From contig CALBKM010000028.1 in NCBI GenBank assembly GCA_937895705.1, forward strand, positions 66,569 to 130,568: a stretch of 64,000 nt of DNA, in the 5' to 3' direction. The notes beneath the pieces were generated by a model. That model did no database searches. It saw only the letters and a list, made by a program, of their open reading frames with translations, and was not told the DNA's origin. This DNA comes from an uncultured Clostridia bacterium. Lineage in GTDB: Bacteria; Bacillota; Clostridia; Lachnospirales; Lachnospiraceae. A program made the position numbers and the translations under genes. Position 1 is the first letter of the stretch. Every line of letters begins with the position of its first letter. Below are positions 17,026-25,160 of this stretch, piece after piece.

Positions 17026-18942
17026 CTACTTCATCCCTTCGCCCCTTGTTTTTTCCACGAGATTCTGAACCATTCCGCAAGCAAGTAAACAACGAAGGAT
17101 ACCCGTATCAGAGATTCTTTCCTCTTCTGCCACGTTCTCCTTTTGTGACCAATTATCAATCACACTAAAATCCAAATATTTTTCCCAATACGGTCTATCC
17201 AGTTTACCCACAATTTCCGCTCGCGCTTTAAAAAAGCTCTCTTCCCAGCTCGTTTTTCTTTGTATATTATTTTTACTGGTACTTTCTTTGATTCGGACCG
17301 TATAGAGCGACTCCGGTAAAATATCCTTAAATGCTTCACGGAAAATATAACGATTCTGCTTTCCTTTCAGATACATATACCGCGGAATAGATACCGCAAA
17401 ATCTACCACTCTGTAATCAAGAAAAGGAACGATATATCTGACTCCTCCATACGCTCCCGTCAAAGCCACATTGTCCAATCGATTCCGGCTTCCGCCCTCT
17501 CTGATATAGTTCTTTGCATCGTAGGCAAAGGTCATAGCCGGCATCTTCTTATCCTCAAACCTTCCTGCGAATTCCGCGTTTAACAACTCCGGCGCGGCAT
17601 CGGACATCCGAAACGAAGCTTTCAACTTCTTTCGAGTTCTCAATAATACCTTCCCACATTGCTTCGCAAACTTCCACACCCTTGGCTTTTGACCATATGC
17701 AAGAGCCCACTCTTGCCTCAAAAAGTGCAAATACTCCCGATGGAAAAACAACTCATAGGGATTGCACCGGTGACTTACCCCTTCGTCTCCCCCATGCCCC
17801 GTAAACACAGTCCGGGCACCGTTCCTGCTTATATATTCGGCAGTTCCGCATATAGTCATGGCATTGATAAAAGGCGGCCACACATAGCGAAATGCCGTAT
17901 GCTCTTCCATATCTATATCTGGCAGAATCTCTTCTACATTCTGAGCAAGATTACTTTTCTCATCCAATACAAAATTTCTTTCACTATAATTACAGGTAAT
18001 ACTTTCCTGTTTACATATATCCGCAATTCTGAGCCGTTCGTCATTCTCTGCATACGGAACATCCTTAGGATTCACCGACCAGGAAAAATAAACACCTTCC
18101 CGTCCCATGCGATTGATTAATATACTGATTACTCCGGAATCCAAACCACCGGACAGTTCCGCTCCTACAACACCCGATATAGCATCCAAACGTCTTTTTA
18201 CCGAGTCTGTGATCAATTCTCGTAATCTGCCTATATACTCCTGTTCCGAAGAACAGCGAATCTTCTTGGCACCAACTTTCCAATACGCCTTTTTCTCTAT
18301 ATGAAACTTATTCTCACCTAACGTGAATTTTACAATCTCCCCCGGCGGCACGCATAACACATGCTGAAACTCTGTTTTATCTACACTTCCTGTAGTGTAA
18401 CCGGCAATGGTTTTATAAAGCCACTCTTCATTTACACCGGCATCCACTTCTCTTACGGATATCAAGCCTCTGAGATCTGTGGAAAACACCACCAATTCGT
18501 CAATTGCGTAATAATAAAGCGGACGTACTCCCATATGATCACGAAACAGTACCAGCGAGTTCTCCTCTTCATTGTAAACAGCACCGCTAAAATCTCCGTT
18601 TACATCCTTAAGTGTATCAATTCCTCTCATTTCAATATAACGGAGCAGCAGTTCCTCATCGGAATAGTTCTCCGTTATCCCACACCGTTCCATAAGCTCT
18701 TCTCTATTATAAAGTACCGCATCTATCACGGCATATTTCTTATCCCTCTTTAAGACAGGAGTACTTTTTACCGCTTCCACAGAAAGCTTCTCAAGAGCAC
18801 AACCGATGCAAAATCCTGTACCCTCAAACACCTCTTCCCCTTCTCTTCCGTATGCACGGTTCCAGGACTGCATCCCCTGGATAGCAATCCCTTTTCCGGT
18901 TTCACCGACATTCCTCTGCACATATCCGAAAATTCCGCTCAT
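17026..18942 (-). CDS. Lasso cyclase, asparagine-synthetase-like (C protein)
   Basis: 638 residues. An N-terminal class II glutamine-amidotransferase-like domain begins MSGIFGYVQ and so lacks the catalytic Cys at position 2, as in lasso cyclases. The synthetase domain carries the pyrophosphate loop ELSGGLDSG near residue 262. The enzyme adenylates the side chain of the acceptor Asp/Glu in the core peptide and closes the macrolactam with the N-terminal amine. ATG 18942 is preceded by GGAGGG; a GTG at 18945 is equally possible. It follows the precursor gene after a terminator hairpin, so it should be made in lower amount than the precursor. Confidence 0.9.
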   Translation of the reverse strand: MSGIFGYVQRNVGETGKGIAIQGMQSWNRAYGREGEEVFEGTGFCIGCALEKLSVEAVKSTPVLKRDKKYAVIDAVLYNREELMERCGITENYSDEELLLRYIEMRGIDTLKDVNGDFSGAVYNEEENSLVLFRDHMGVRPLYYYAIDELVVFSTDLRGLISVREVDAGVNEEWLYKTIAGYTTGSVDKTEFQHVLCVPPGEIVKFTLGENKFHIEKKAYWKVGAKKIRCSSEQEYIGRLRELITDSVKRRLDAISGVVGAELSGGLDSGVISILINRMGREGVYFSWSVNPKDVPYAENDERLRIADICKQESITCNYSERNFVLDEKSNLAQNVEEILPDIDMEEHTAFRYVWPPFINAMTICGTAEYISRNGARTVFTGHGGDEGVSHRCNPYELFFHREYLHFLRQEWALAYGQKPRVWKFAKQCGKVLLRTRKKLKASFRMSDAAPELLNAEFAGRFEDKKMPAMTFAYDAKNYIREGGSRNRLDNVALTGAYGGVRYIVPFLDYRVVDFAVSIPRYMYLKGKQNRYIFREAFKDILPESLYTVRIKESTSKNNIQRKTSWEESFFKARAEIVGKLDRPYWEKYLDFSVIDNWSQKENVAEEERISDTGILRCLLACGMVQNLVEKTRGEGMK

Positions 18943-18982
18943 CACAATCGCCCTCCTGCCCTTTTATTGTTGCATAAGAAAA

Positions 18983-19014
18983 AGTCATTGTCAAGCAAAA
19001 CACTGACAATGACT
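18983..19014 (-). terminator. Terminator/attenuator between precursor and cyclase genes
   Basis: Perfect 11-bp arms AGTCATTGTCA / TGACAATGACT, 10-nt loop, followed on the minus strand by TTTTTC. Position directly after the precursor stop fits RiPP operons that make excess precursor. Confidence 0.85.
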
Positions 19015-19042
19015 CTGTTTCTCATTCCAAACCTACGATTAA

Positions 19043-19207
19043 TTAGGACTCCTGCGGGGTCTTATCACTCTTATCTCCCTCATCCTTACCAACCTTACCA
19101 TCGCCAAATACGATGTCGAACGGTCCTTCCCAGTTTACATCGAAGAATCCGTCTGCGGTCTCGTTGATGTTAAGTTCCTTAACTTCCGGTGCATTCCAAG
19201 TCTTCAT
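19043..19207 (-). CDS. Lasso-peptide precursor (A), 54 residues
   Basis: The frame lies between the RRE and cyclase genes. GGAGG at about 8 nt before ATG 19207 decides the start; an in-frame ATG at 19213 is only 2 nt from the box. The leader carries the RRE-binding pattern W4-x2-P7-x-V9-x2-L12 (lasso YxxPxLxxL type), then NETADG at residues 15-20 with the conserved leader Thr at 17. Only Glu27 is an acidic residue at the right distance: core from Gly20 gives an 8-residue ring (Thr at -3), core from Asp19 gives a 9-residue ring (Thr at -2). Bulky Phe30 and Phe34 could act as plugs. The tail is long and charged, and the last residue is Ser54, the predicted kinase target. Confidence 0.85.
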   Translation of the reverse strand: MKTWNAPEVKELNINETADGFFDVNWEGPFDIVFGDGKVGKDEGDKSDKTPQES

Positions 19208-19255
19208 TTTCATTTCCTCCATATCGATTTGTTTGTTGATTTAACTTATGGCTTT

Positions 19256-19284
19256 ATTATAACCACACATTTTCCAATCGTCAA
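19256..19284 (-). promoter_or_regulatory. Consensus sigma-A promoter of the lasso precursor gene
   Basis: TTGACG at 19284..19279, 17-bp spacer, TATAAT at 19261..19256; the transcript would start about 40 nt before the ATG. Confidence 0.85.
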
Positions 19285-19312
19285 CAAATCTAACAACAAT
19301 GATAGAATTCTG

Positions 19313-19579
19313 TTACTCGATGAACTTATAATCCTTCATCTTCCCTAAAAATGCCATAACAGAAGTCTCACATTCTTCCGGCGTTACATCATACTCAGAC
19401 AAGAGATTCTCGATAATACGGGCCGGCGTAATTTCTTCCTTGAGCATATCCCAGATATCGTTTCCTACGCCTTTAATAAGGAAATATTTTCCGGATTCGA
19501 AATCCACCATAACCTTTTCTCCGGCAAGGTCGGTAACATCAAGCTGCTTCTTCATCTTAATTACTGCGTTCTTATCCAT
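19313..19579 (-). CDS. PqqD-like RiPP recognition element (lasso B1)
   Basis: 88 residues, the length of a stand-alone RRE. Strand pattern typical of PqqD/B1: a DLAGEKVMVDFESGKYFLI beta region near residues 17-36, GNDIWDML helix near 39-46, then two helices ending FLGKMKDYKFIE. It binds the leader of the precursor and delivers it to the peptidase and cyclase (family knowledge). ATG at 19579 follows AAGGAG. It opens the lasso operon, 105 nt before the precursor start, and has its own promoter. Confidence 0.9.
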   Translation of the reverse strand: MDKNAVIKMKKQLDVTDLAGEKVMVDFESGKYFLIKGVGNDIWDMLKEEITPARIIENLLSEYDVTPEECETSVMAFLGKMKDYKFIE

Positions 19580-19617
19580 GGTATACTCTCCTTCTCCTGC
19601 TTTTGTCCTTTGTGGTT

Positions 19618-19646
19618 ATTGTAATCTATTTTACTAAAAATAACAA
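19618..19646 (-). promoter_or_regulatory. Sigma-A promoter of the lasso B1 gene
   Basis: TTGTTA at 19646..19641, 17-bp spacer, TACAAT at 19623..19618. It separates the lasso operon from rmlD transcription. Confidence 0.75.
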
Positions 19647-19667
19647 GTCCCAAACACTGTCTCCCGG

Positions 19668-20591
19668 TTACATCTGTACTTCCTTTAAATATCTCTTAAG
19701 CGCATCCTTCCACTCCGGCAACGGCGTAAATCCCGCCTTCGCCAGCTTACTCTTATCCAATCTGCTGTTAAAGGGACGCTTTGCTTTGGAAAGGCCGTAT
19801 TCTTCGGTAGTTACCGGGATTACTTTCGTATCATAGCCTGCCTGCTTAAAGATCTCACAGGCAAAGTCGTACCAGCTGATATAACCGCCCTCGTTGGTGG
19901 CATGGTAACAGCCGTACTTCTCCGTTTCCGCCATATCCGCCAAAAGTCTTGCCAAATCCGGCGTATAGGTCGGAGTTCCGATTTGGTCGGATACCACACG
20001 GAGTGTGTCGTATTTCTTCCCAAGGGTAAGCATGGTCTTTATAAAGTTATTGCCGTTTAACCCGAACACCCAGGCAATACGCACGATAAAGTACTTTGTC
20101 AAAAGCTCCTTTACCGCCAGCTCCCCAAGAAGTTTCGTCTGTCCGTACACACTGAGCGGCGCATAATCCGTACAATCCGCATCCCATGGCGTCTCTCCCT
20201 GTCCGTCAAACACGTAATCCGTGCTGATATAAATCATCTTACAGTTCAGAGCCTTACATACCGTTGCAATATTTCGCGTTCCGGTCACATTGACCGCTTT
20301 TACTTTTTCGATATTCTCTTCGTCCTCTGCCGCATCCACCGCAGTCCAGGCCGCACAATGAATCACCGCATCCGGCTTCACACGCTGTAATAACGCCTCC
20401 GTTGTCGCCCCGTCTGTAATGTCCAGTGCCGCAAATTCATAAGATGACGTACTCTTTACCGCCTCTGTAAGAAGAACGCTCTTTTCGTTTTCCGCAATAT
20501 CGCTCCCTACCACATCATAGCCGCGACCAAGAAGCACCTTTGCCACATCATAGCCCAGTTGTCCGGACACTCCGGTTACAAATATCCGCAT
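19668..20591 (-). CDS. rmlD: dTDP-4-dehydrorhamnose reductase
   Basis: 307 residues, short-chain reductase fold. N-terminal dinucleotide loop VTGVSGQLG at residues 5-13 and the active-site pair YGQTK near residue 150. Last step of dTDP-L-rhamnose synthesis: NADPH-dependent reduction of dTDP-6-deoxy-L-lyxo-4-hexulose. ATG at 20591 follows AAGGA. It is last in the rmlC-A-B-D run, 63 nt after rmlB. Confidence 0.9.
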   Translation of the reverse strand: MRIFVTGVSGQLGYDVAKVLLGRGYDVVGSDIAENEKSVLLTEAVKSTSSYEFAALDITDGATTEALLQRVKPDAVIHCAAWTAVDAAEDEENIEKVKAVNVTGTRNIATVCKALNCKMIYISTDYVFDGQGETPWDADCTDYAPLSVYGQTKLLGELAVKELLTKYFIVRIAWVFGLNGNNFIKTMLTLGKKYDTLRVVSDQIGTPTYTPDLARLLADMAETEKYGCYHATNEGGYISWYDFACEIFKQAGYDTKVIPVTTEEYGLSKAKRPFNSRLDKSKLAKAGFTPLPEWKDALKRYLKEVQM

Positions 20592-20654
20592 TCTCTATCC
20601 TTCCTGCCGAAACACGCTTCCACTGTTCCGGCATGCAATTCAAACTAACCATCC

Positions 20655-21674
20655 TTAACGATTTCCGTACATCTGCTCGTAGTAGTTCTGATACTCTCCG
20701 GAGATAATGGTCTCCCACCACTCTTTATTATCCAAATACCACTGAATGGTCTTTTTGATACCGTCCGCAAACTTCGTCTCCGGAAGCCAGCCAAGCTCCC
20801 TGTGAATCTTTGTCGGATCGATTGCATAACGCATATCGTGTCCCTTACGGTCGGTTACATAGGTAATAAGGCTCTCCGGCTTGCCCAGCTCCTTACAAAT
20901 CAGCTTAACGATATCGATGTTTCGCATCTCGTTATGACCGCCGATGTTATACACCTCGCCTACGGTTCCTTTATGAAGAATCAAATCTATCGCCTTACAA
21001 TGGTCCTCCACATACAACCAGTCACGAACATTGATGCCCTCCCCGTAGACCGGAAGCGGCTTATCGTTCAGTGCATTGGCAATCATCAGCGGAATCAACT
21101 TTTCCGGAAAATGATACGGACCGTAGTTATTGGAACAACGGCTGATGGTCACCGGCAAACCGTAGGTTCTGTGGTAGGCCTGCACCAGCAAATCTGCTGC
21201 CGCCTTGGAACTGCTGTACGGAGAACTGGTATGAATCGGCGTCTCCTCCGTAAAGAACAGATCCGGACGGTCTAACGGCAAATCGCCGTACACCTCATCC
21301 GTAGACACCTGATGATACCGCTTAATACCGTACTTTCTGCAGGCATCCATAAGCACCTGGGTACCCATAATATTCGTCTCTAAAAACACGCCCGGATTCT
21401 CAATGGAACGGTCTACGTGGCTCTCTGCCGCAAAGTTTACCACCATATCCGGCTGTTCTTCCTCAAACAGCTGATATACGGCCTCTCTGTCACAAATATC
21501 CGCCTTTACAAACCGGAAGTTCGGATTGCCCATTACCGGCTCTAAGGTGGACAAATTGCCTGCATAGGTCAGCTTGTCCAAGCAGATAATCCGATAGTCC
21601 GGATACTTCTTTAACATATGAAATATAAAATTGGAACCGATAAAACCGGCACCGCCCGTTACGATAATTTTCAT
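20655..21674 (-). CDS. rmlB: dTDP-glucose 4,6-dehydratase
   Basis: 339 residues, extended short-chain dehydrogenase. NAD-binding GGAGFIGSN at residues 7-15, the STDEVYGD motif near residue 122, and catalytic YSSSK near residue 155. Second step of the rhamnose pathway, converting dTDP-glucose to the 4-keto-6-deoxy sugar. ATG at 21674 follows AAGGAG. Lies between rmlA and rmlD. Confidence 0.93.
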   Translation of the reverse strand: MKIIVTGGAGFIGSNFIFHMLKKYPDYRIICLDKLTYAGNLSTLEPVMGNPNFRFVKADICDREAVYQLFEEEQPDMVVNFAAESHVDRSIENPGVFLETNIMGTQVLMDACRKYGIKRYHQVSTDEVYGDLPLDRPDLFFTEETPIHTSSPYSSSKAAADLLVQAYHRTYGLPVTISRCSNNYGPYHFPEKLIPLMIANALNDKPLPVYGEGINVRDWLYVEDHCKAIDLILHKGTVGEVYNIGGHNEMRNIDIVKLICKELGKPESLITYVTDRKGHDMRYAIDPTKIHRELGWLPETKFADGIKKTIQWYLDNKEWWETIISGEYQNYYEQMYGNR

Positions 21675-21753
21675 GGATGACTCTCCTTATTGTTATATTT
21701 ACACCATCGTGTTTACTACACTCTACTTTCGCATATCGAAATCAAAACAAGCA

Positions 21754-22638
21754 CTAGTATTGAATCTTACCGTCCGCCACTCTTCTCAAATGTTCGCCGT
21801 AAGGAGACTTGCCGTACTCCGCTGCCGCAGAAAGAAGAGTATCCTTGGAAATCCAGCCGTTTAAGTAAGCGATTTCCTCCGGCGCGGAAATCTCGATCCC
21901 CTGCCTCTTCTGAATCATCTGCACAAAATCCGATGCCTCCAGAAGACTATCCATGGTACCGGTATCCAGCCATGCAAATCCTCGACCCAGAAGCTTTACA
22001 TTTAAATCTCCGCACTCCAGATAAATTCGGTTCAAATCCGTAATCTCCAGTTCGCCTCTGGCGGACGGTGTAATGGTCTTTGCGTACTCCACCACCCGCT
22101 TGTCGTAGAAATACAAGCCCGTAATACAATAATTGGACTTCGGCTGCTTCGGCTTCTCTTCCACAGAAATAACCTTTCCCGTCTCATCAAACTCTACGAT
22201 ACCGAACCGCTCCGGATCATTCACATAATAACCGAAAATAGTAGCTTTTCCTTCTTCTCCGCCTCGAACCGCCTCCTGCAAAAGCTTGCGGAACCCGTTT
22301 CCGTAGAAAATATTGTCGCCAAGCACCATGGCACACGGTTCGTCTCCGATAAACTCTTCTCCCAACAAAAACGCCTGGGCCAAACCGTCCGGAGACGGCT
22401 GCACCTTATAGGAAAGAGACACACCGTACCGGCTTCCGTCTCCCAAAAGCCGCTCGAAATTCGGCAAATCCTGAGGCGTGGAAATAATCAAAATGTCCTT
22501 AATTCCGGCCAGCATCAATGTTGACAGCGGATAATAAATCATCGGCTTATCATATACCGGAAGTAATTGTTTGGAAGTTACCATGGTCAGCGGATACAGT
22601 CTTGTCCCTGACCCTCCTGCTAAAATAATGCCCTTCAT
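21754..22638 (-). CDS. rmlA: Glucose-1-phosphate thymidylyltransferase
   Basis: 294 residues, sugar nucleotidyltransferase. Signature [11 protein letters not shown] at residues 8-18 binds the nucleotide phosphates, and the metal-binding LGDNIF lies near residue 107. First step: dTTP + glucose-1-phosphate to dTDP-glucose. ATG at 22638 follows GGAG. It is 12 nt after rmlC and 79 nt before rmlB. Confidence 0.93.
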   Translation of the reverse strand: MKGIILAGGSGTRLYPLTMVTSKQLLPVYDKPMIYYPLSTLMLAGIKDILIISTPQDLPNFERLLGDGSRYGVSLSYKVQPSPDGLAQAFLLGEEFIGDEPCAMVLGDNIFYGNGFRKLLQEAVRGGEEGKATIFGYYVNDPERFGIVEFDETGKVISVEEKPKQPKSNYCITGLYFYDKRVVEYAKTITPSARGELEITDLNRIYLECGDLNVKLLGRGFAWLDTGTMDSLLEASDFVQMIQKRQGIEISAPEEIAYLNGWISKDTLLSAAAEYGKSPYGEHLRRVADGKIQY

Positions 22639-22650
22639 CTGTCTTTCTCC

Positions 22651-23223
22651 TTACCGCCCCAAAACTTCCGCAAGTTCCGCAAAGTCATGGTTCTTTTTAT
22701 CCTTTTCCGCAAGTATCGCTTCCGCTTCCGTAACCGGCCACGGAATATTTAAATCCTTATCGTTCCACATGACACCGAACTCATCTCCCGGTGCATACAG
22801 TCTCGTGCATTTATAAGCAAAGGTGGCTGTCTCGGACAATACCGCAAATCCGTGCAAAAACCCTTCCGGAATTAAAAGCTGCTTTTTATTCTCCCCGGAA
22901 AGCACCACACCGAAATACTGCCCGTAAGTCGGGCTGTCTTTTCTTGCATCCACCGCCACGTCATAAACTTCACCCTGAATCACTCGCACCAGTTTTCCCT
23001 GAGGCTGTGTCAACTGCATATGTAATCCCCGAAGCACTCCCTTCTGGGAACGACTTTCATTATCCTGTACATAATCGCACGGTGTACCGTCCAGATGCTT
23101 CACATACGGTGCAAACTCATTGTTATAGGTTTCCAAAAAGTACCCTCTCTGATCCGCAAATACCGTCGGCTCTACCACATATAATCCCTCAATCGGTGTC
23201 TCGTTAAATGTAAATTTACCCAT
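22651..23223 (-). CDS. rmlC: dTDP-4-dehydrorhamnose 3,5-epimerase
   Basis: 190 residues, cupin fold. RGYFLETYN near residues 26-34, LRGLHMQ near 64-70 with the catalytic His, and the PEGFLHGF stretch near 118-125. Third step of the rhamnose pathway. First gene of the rml operon; ATG at 23223 follows AGGATAGGA, downstream of a consensus promoter. Confidence 0.92.
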   Translation of the reverse strand: MGKFTFNETPIEGLYVVEPTVFADQRGYFLETYNNEFAPYVKHLDGTPCDYVQDNESRSQKGVLRGLHMQLTQPQGKLVRVIQGEVYDVAVDARKDSPTYGQYFGVVLSGENKKQLLIPEGFLHGFAVLSETATFAYKCTRLYAPGDEFGVMWNDKDLNIPWPVTEAEAILAEKDKKNHDFAELAEVLGR

Positions 23224-23312
23224 TTCCTATCCTCCACGACTTACTCCGTCACATACTCTGTTTAAATCCTTACATTCCTTTCATGTACGCTTACGCATAC
23301 AAATCCATTTTC

Positions 23313-23341
23313 ATTATACTCTCGATATTTCAAACATGCAA
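23313..23341 (-). promoter_or_regulatory. Sigma-A promoter of the rml operon
   Basis: TTGCAT at 23341..23336, 17-bp spacer, TATAAT at 23318..23313, about 90 nt before rmlC. The 301-nt gap 23224-23524 holds this and the divergent promoter below, nothing else seen. Confidence 0.8.
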
Positions 23342-23411
23342 GATAATTTTTTAACAGAAATGTTCATTTGTATATTTTAAATAAACATTACTGTTCCAAA
23401 TTAGGATAATA

Positions 23412-23420
23412 TGGTATAAT
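23412..23420 (+). promoter_or_regulatory. Extended -10 promoter of the response-regulator gene
   Basis: TGG-TATAAT with TATAAT at 23415-23420; the -35 box is poor, so it may need an activator. It diverges from the rml promoter. Confidence 0.55.
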
Positions 23421-23524
23421 ATTTGTACGAGTGCACATACAAACCCTGAAAAGCAACGTTTTTCTAAACTTTTCAAGGCAGACATTCCGGGCATGTATTG
23501 CACCACTCACAAAAGGAGGTTCCC

Positions 23525-24214
23525 ATGGCTGATTTACTGTTGATTGATGATGATATTGACGTATTGGAAATTAATCGTAAATTCTTAACCAACGAAGGCT
23601 TTACCGTACATATTGCGGACAAGCCGCAAAAGGGCATCGAACTTGCCCGTAAACTTACGCCTTCCTGTATCGTTCTGGACGTTATGATGCCGGAGATGGA
23701 CGGTTTCGAAGTATGCAAAACCATCCGGACATTTTCCTATGCGCCGATTATTTTCCTTACGGGCAAAAGCTCGGAAGACGACAAAATCAGCGGACTTCTG
23801 ACCGGTGGTGATGACTATCTTGTAAAGCCTTACGGACTGCGGGAGCTTTCCGCCCGGATTCAGGCACTGTTACGCCGGGCCTCCATGCAGAATACGCCTA
23901 TTGCAAATACTAACACCCTTATACTGGGGGATTTAGTCATAGACAAACTTGAGCATAACGCAGTTTACAAAGGAGAAGACCTTTGCCTTGCAAAAAGAGA
24001 ATATGACGTGCTGCTCTATCTGGCCACAAATCCGAACCGTGATGTCACCTTCGAAGAACTGGGCACCGCACTGTTCGGCGTCTACTCGGAACCGGACCGA
24101 CGTTCCGTCATGGTAAATGTGAGCCGCCTGCGAAAAAAAATGACCGTAGACTATGTCCTGGAAAATATGATTGAGACCGTTTGGTCCAAAGGCTACCGTT
24201 TTATTACAAAGTAA
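23525..24214 (+). CDS. OmpR-family response regulator
   Basis: 229 residues. Receiver domain with acidic pair DDD near residues 8-10, phosphorylation site VLDVMMPEMDG (Asp at about 51) and FLTGK near 80; winged-helix DNA-binding domain in the last ~100 residues, ending VWSKGYRFI. ATG 23525 has AAAGGAGG 5 nt upstream; a longer frame to 23498 lacks one. Paired with the histidine kinase gene 48 nt downstream. The target is not known; the divergent rml operon is the nearest candidate. Confidence 0.88.
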   Translation: MADLLLIDDDIDVLEINRKFLTNEGFTVHIADKPQKGIELARKLTPSCIVLDVMMPEMDGFEVCKTIRTFSYAPIIFLTGKSSEDDKISGLLTGGDDYLVKPYGLRELSARIQALLRRASMQNTPIANTNTLILGDLVIDKLEHNAVYKGEDLCLAKREYDVLLYLATNPNRDVTFEELGTALFGVYSEPDRRSVMVNVSRLRKKMTVDYVLENMIETVWSKGYRFITK

Positions 24215-24262
24215 TTCTCCGAAAATCGGATTACAAACACATTTTACATACAAGGGGATTTC

Positions 24263-25078
24263 ATGAAAAAAAATACTTTTGCTTCACCGGCCATCGAAAG
24301 CCAATCTATCGAAGAATTATCAAAACAGCTGTTAGAAACTACGGCCCAGCTTTATGCCACCAACGAACAGTTGCAAAAGGAACAGACACAAAAAAGAGAG
24401 ATGTTAGCCAACATCTCTCATGATTTGCGCGCACCGATTACCGCTATTCGCAGCAGTATCGATTATCTGACCGGAGGGCAGGAATTGTCCAAGGAAGAAC
24501 TGGACGCCTCTCTACAGCTCATTCACCGACGTACCTTGACACTGGAAAACCTGATTCAGGATATGTATTTCCTGTTTTGCGTAGAGGACACCTCCCGGGC
24601 TCTGGAGCTCGAAGAAGTGGATGCCGCACCATTTTTTGAAACCTACTTCTACGATGCGATATGCGATACCAAATTTGATGACAAAAACATGTCCTTAGAT
24701 ATGCCTGCAGATCTAAGCTGCAAGCTTTCTATCGACATCCAAAAGATAATCCGTGTACTGGACAATCTCTTTAACAACGCCGCCAAGTACTCCCCTGCAG
24801 GTGCGGATATCTCCTTAAAAGTAGAACCTTCTACCGATTCGAATTTCCTCTCCGTGTCCGTCATCGATACCGGTTACGGCATCCCGGCAGATTCGGTAGA
24901 ACATGTCTTTGGCCGTACCTACACAGTCTCCTCCGCCCGAACCCCAAACTCAACCACAGGTAGCGGGCTGGGGCTGGCGATTGTAAAGGCCATTGTAGAA
25001 CGACACGGAGGAAAGGTAGAATGTGAGAGCGAAGAGGGGAAGGGGAGTCGGTTTACTTTTCAGCTACCGTTTCTTTAA
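24263..25078 (+). CDS. Soluble histidine kinase
   Basis: 271 residues with no membrane segment and no recognisable sensor domain. A ~45-residue helical N-terminus leads to the HisKA box ISHDLRAPI (His at about 54), then the ATPase domain: N box LDNLFNNAAKYS, G1 DTGYGIP, G2 GSGLGLAIVKAI. The lack of membrane and input domains means it must sense a cytoplasmic cue or a partner protein. ATG at 24263 follows AAGGGG. It forms a two-component system with the preceding regulator. Confidence 0.85.
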   Translation: MKKNTFASPAIESQSIEELSKQLLETTAQLYATNEQLQKEQTQKREMLANISHDLRAPITAIRSSIDYLTGGQELSKEELDASLQLIHRRTLTLENLIQDMYFLFCVEDTSRALELEEVDAAPFFETYFYDAICDTKFDDKNMSLDMPADLSCKLSIDIQKIIRVLDNLFNNAAKYSPAGADISLKVEPSTDSNFLSVSVIDTGYGIPADSVEHVFGRTYTVSSARTPNSTTGSGLGLAIVKAIVERHGGKVECESEEGKGSRFTFQLPFL

Positions 25079-25097
25079 TTTACTATCTTTACATTAA

Positions 25098-25139
25098 AAT
25101 GCCGAAGAAAAGCGAGAAATTTCCCTTTCCTTCGGCATT
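25098..25139. terminator. Convergent hairpin between kinase and transglutaminase genes
   Basis: Arms AATGCCGAAG / CTTCGGCATT. Serves both strands; the T-rich tail is better on the minus strand. Confidence 0.65.
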
Positions 25140-25160
25140 GGTATCTTCCGTTTTCTTATT

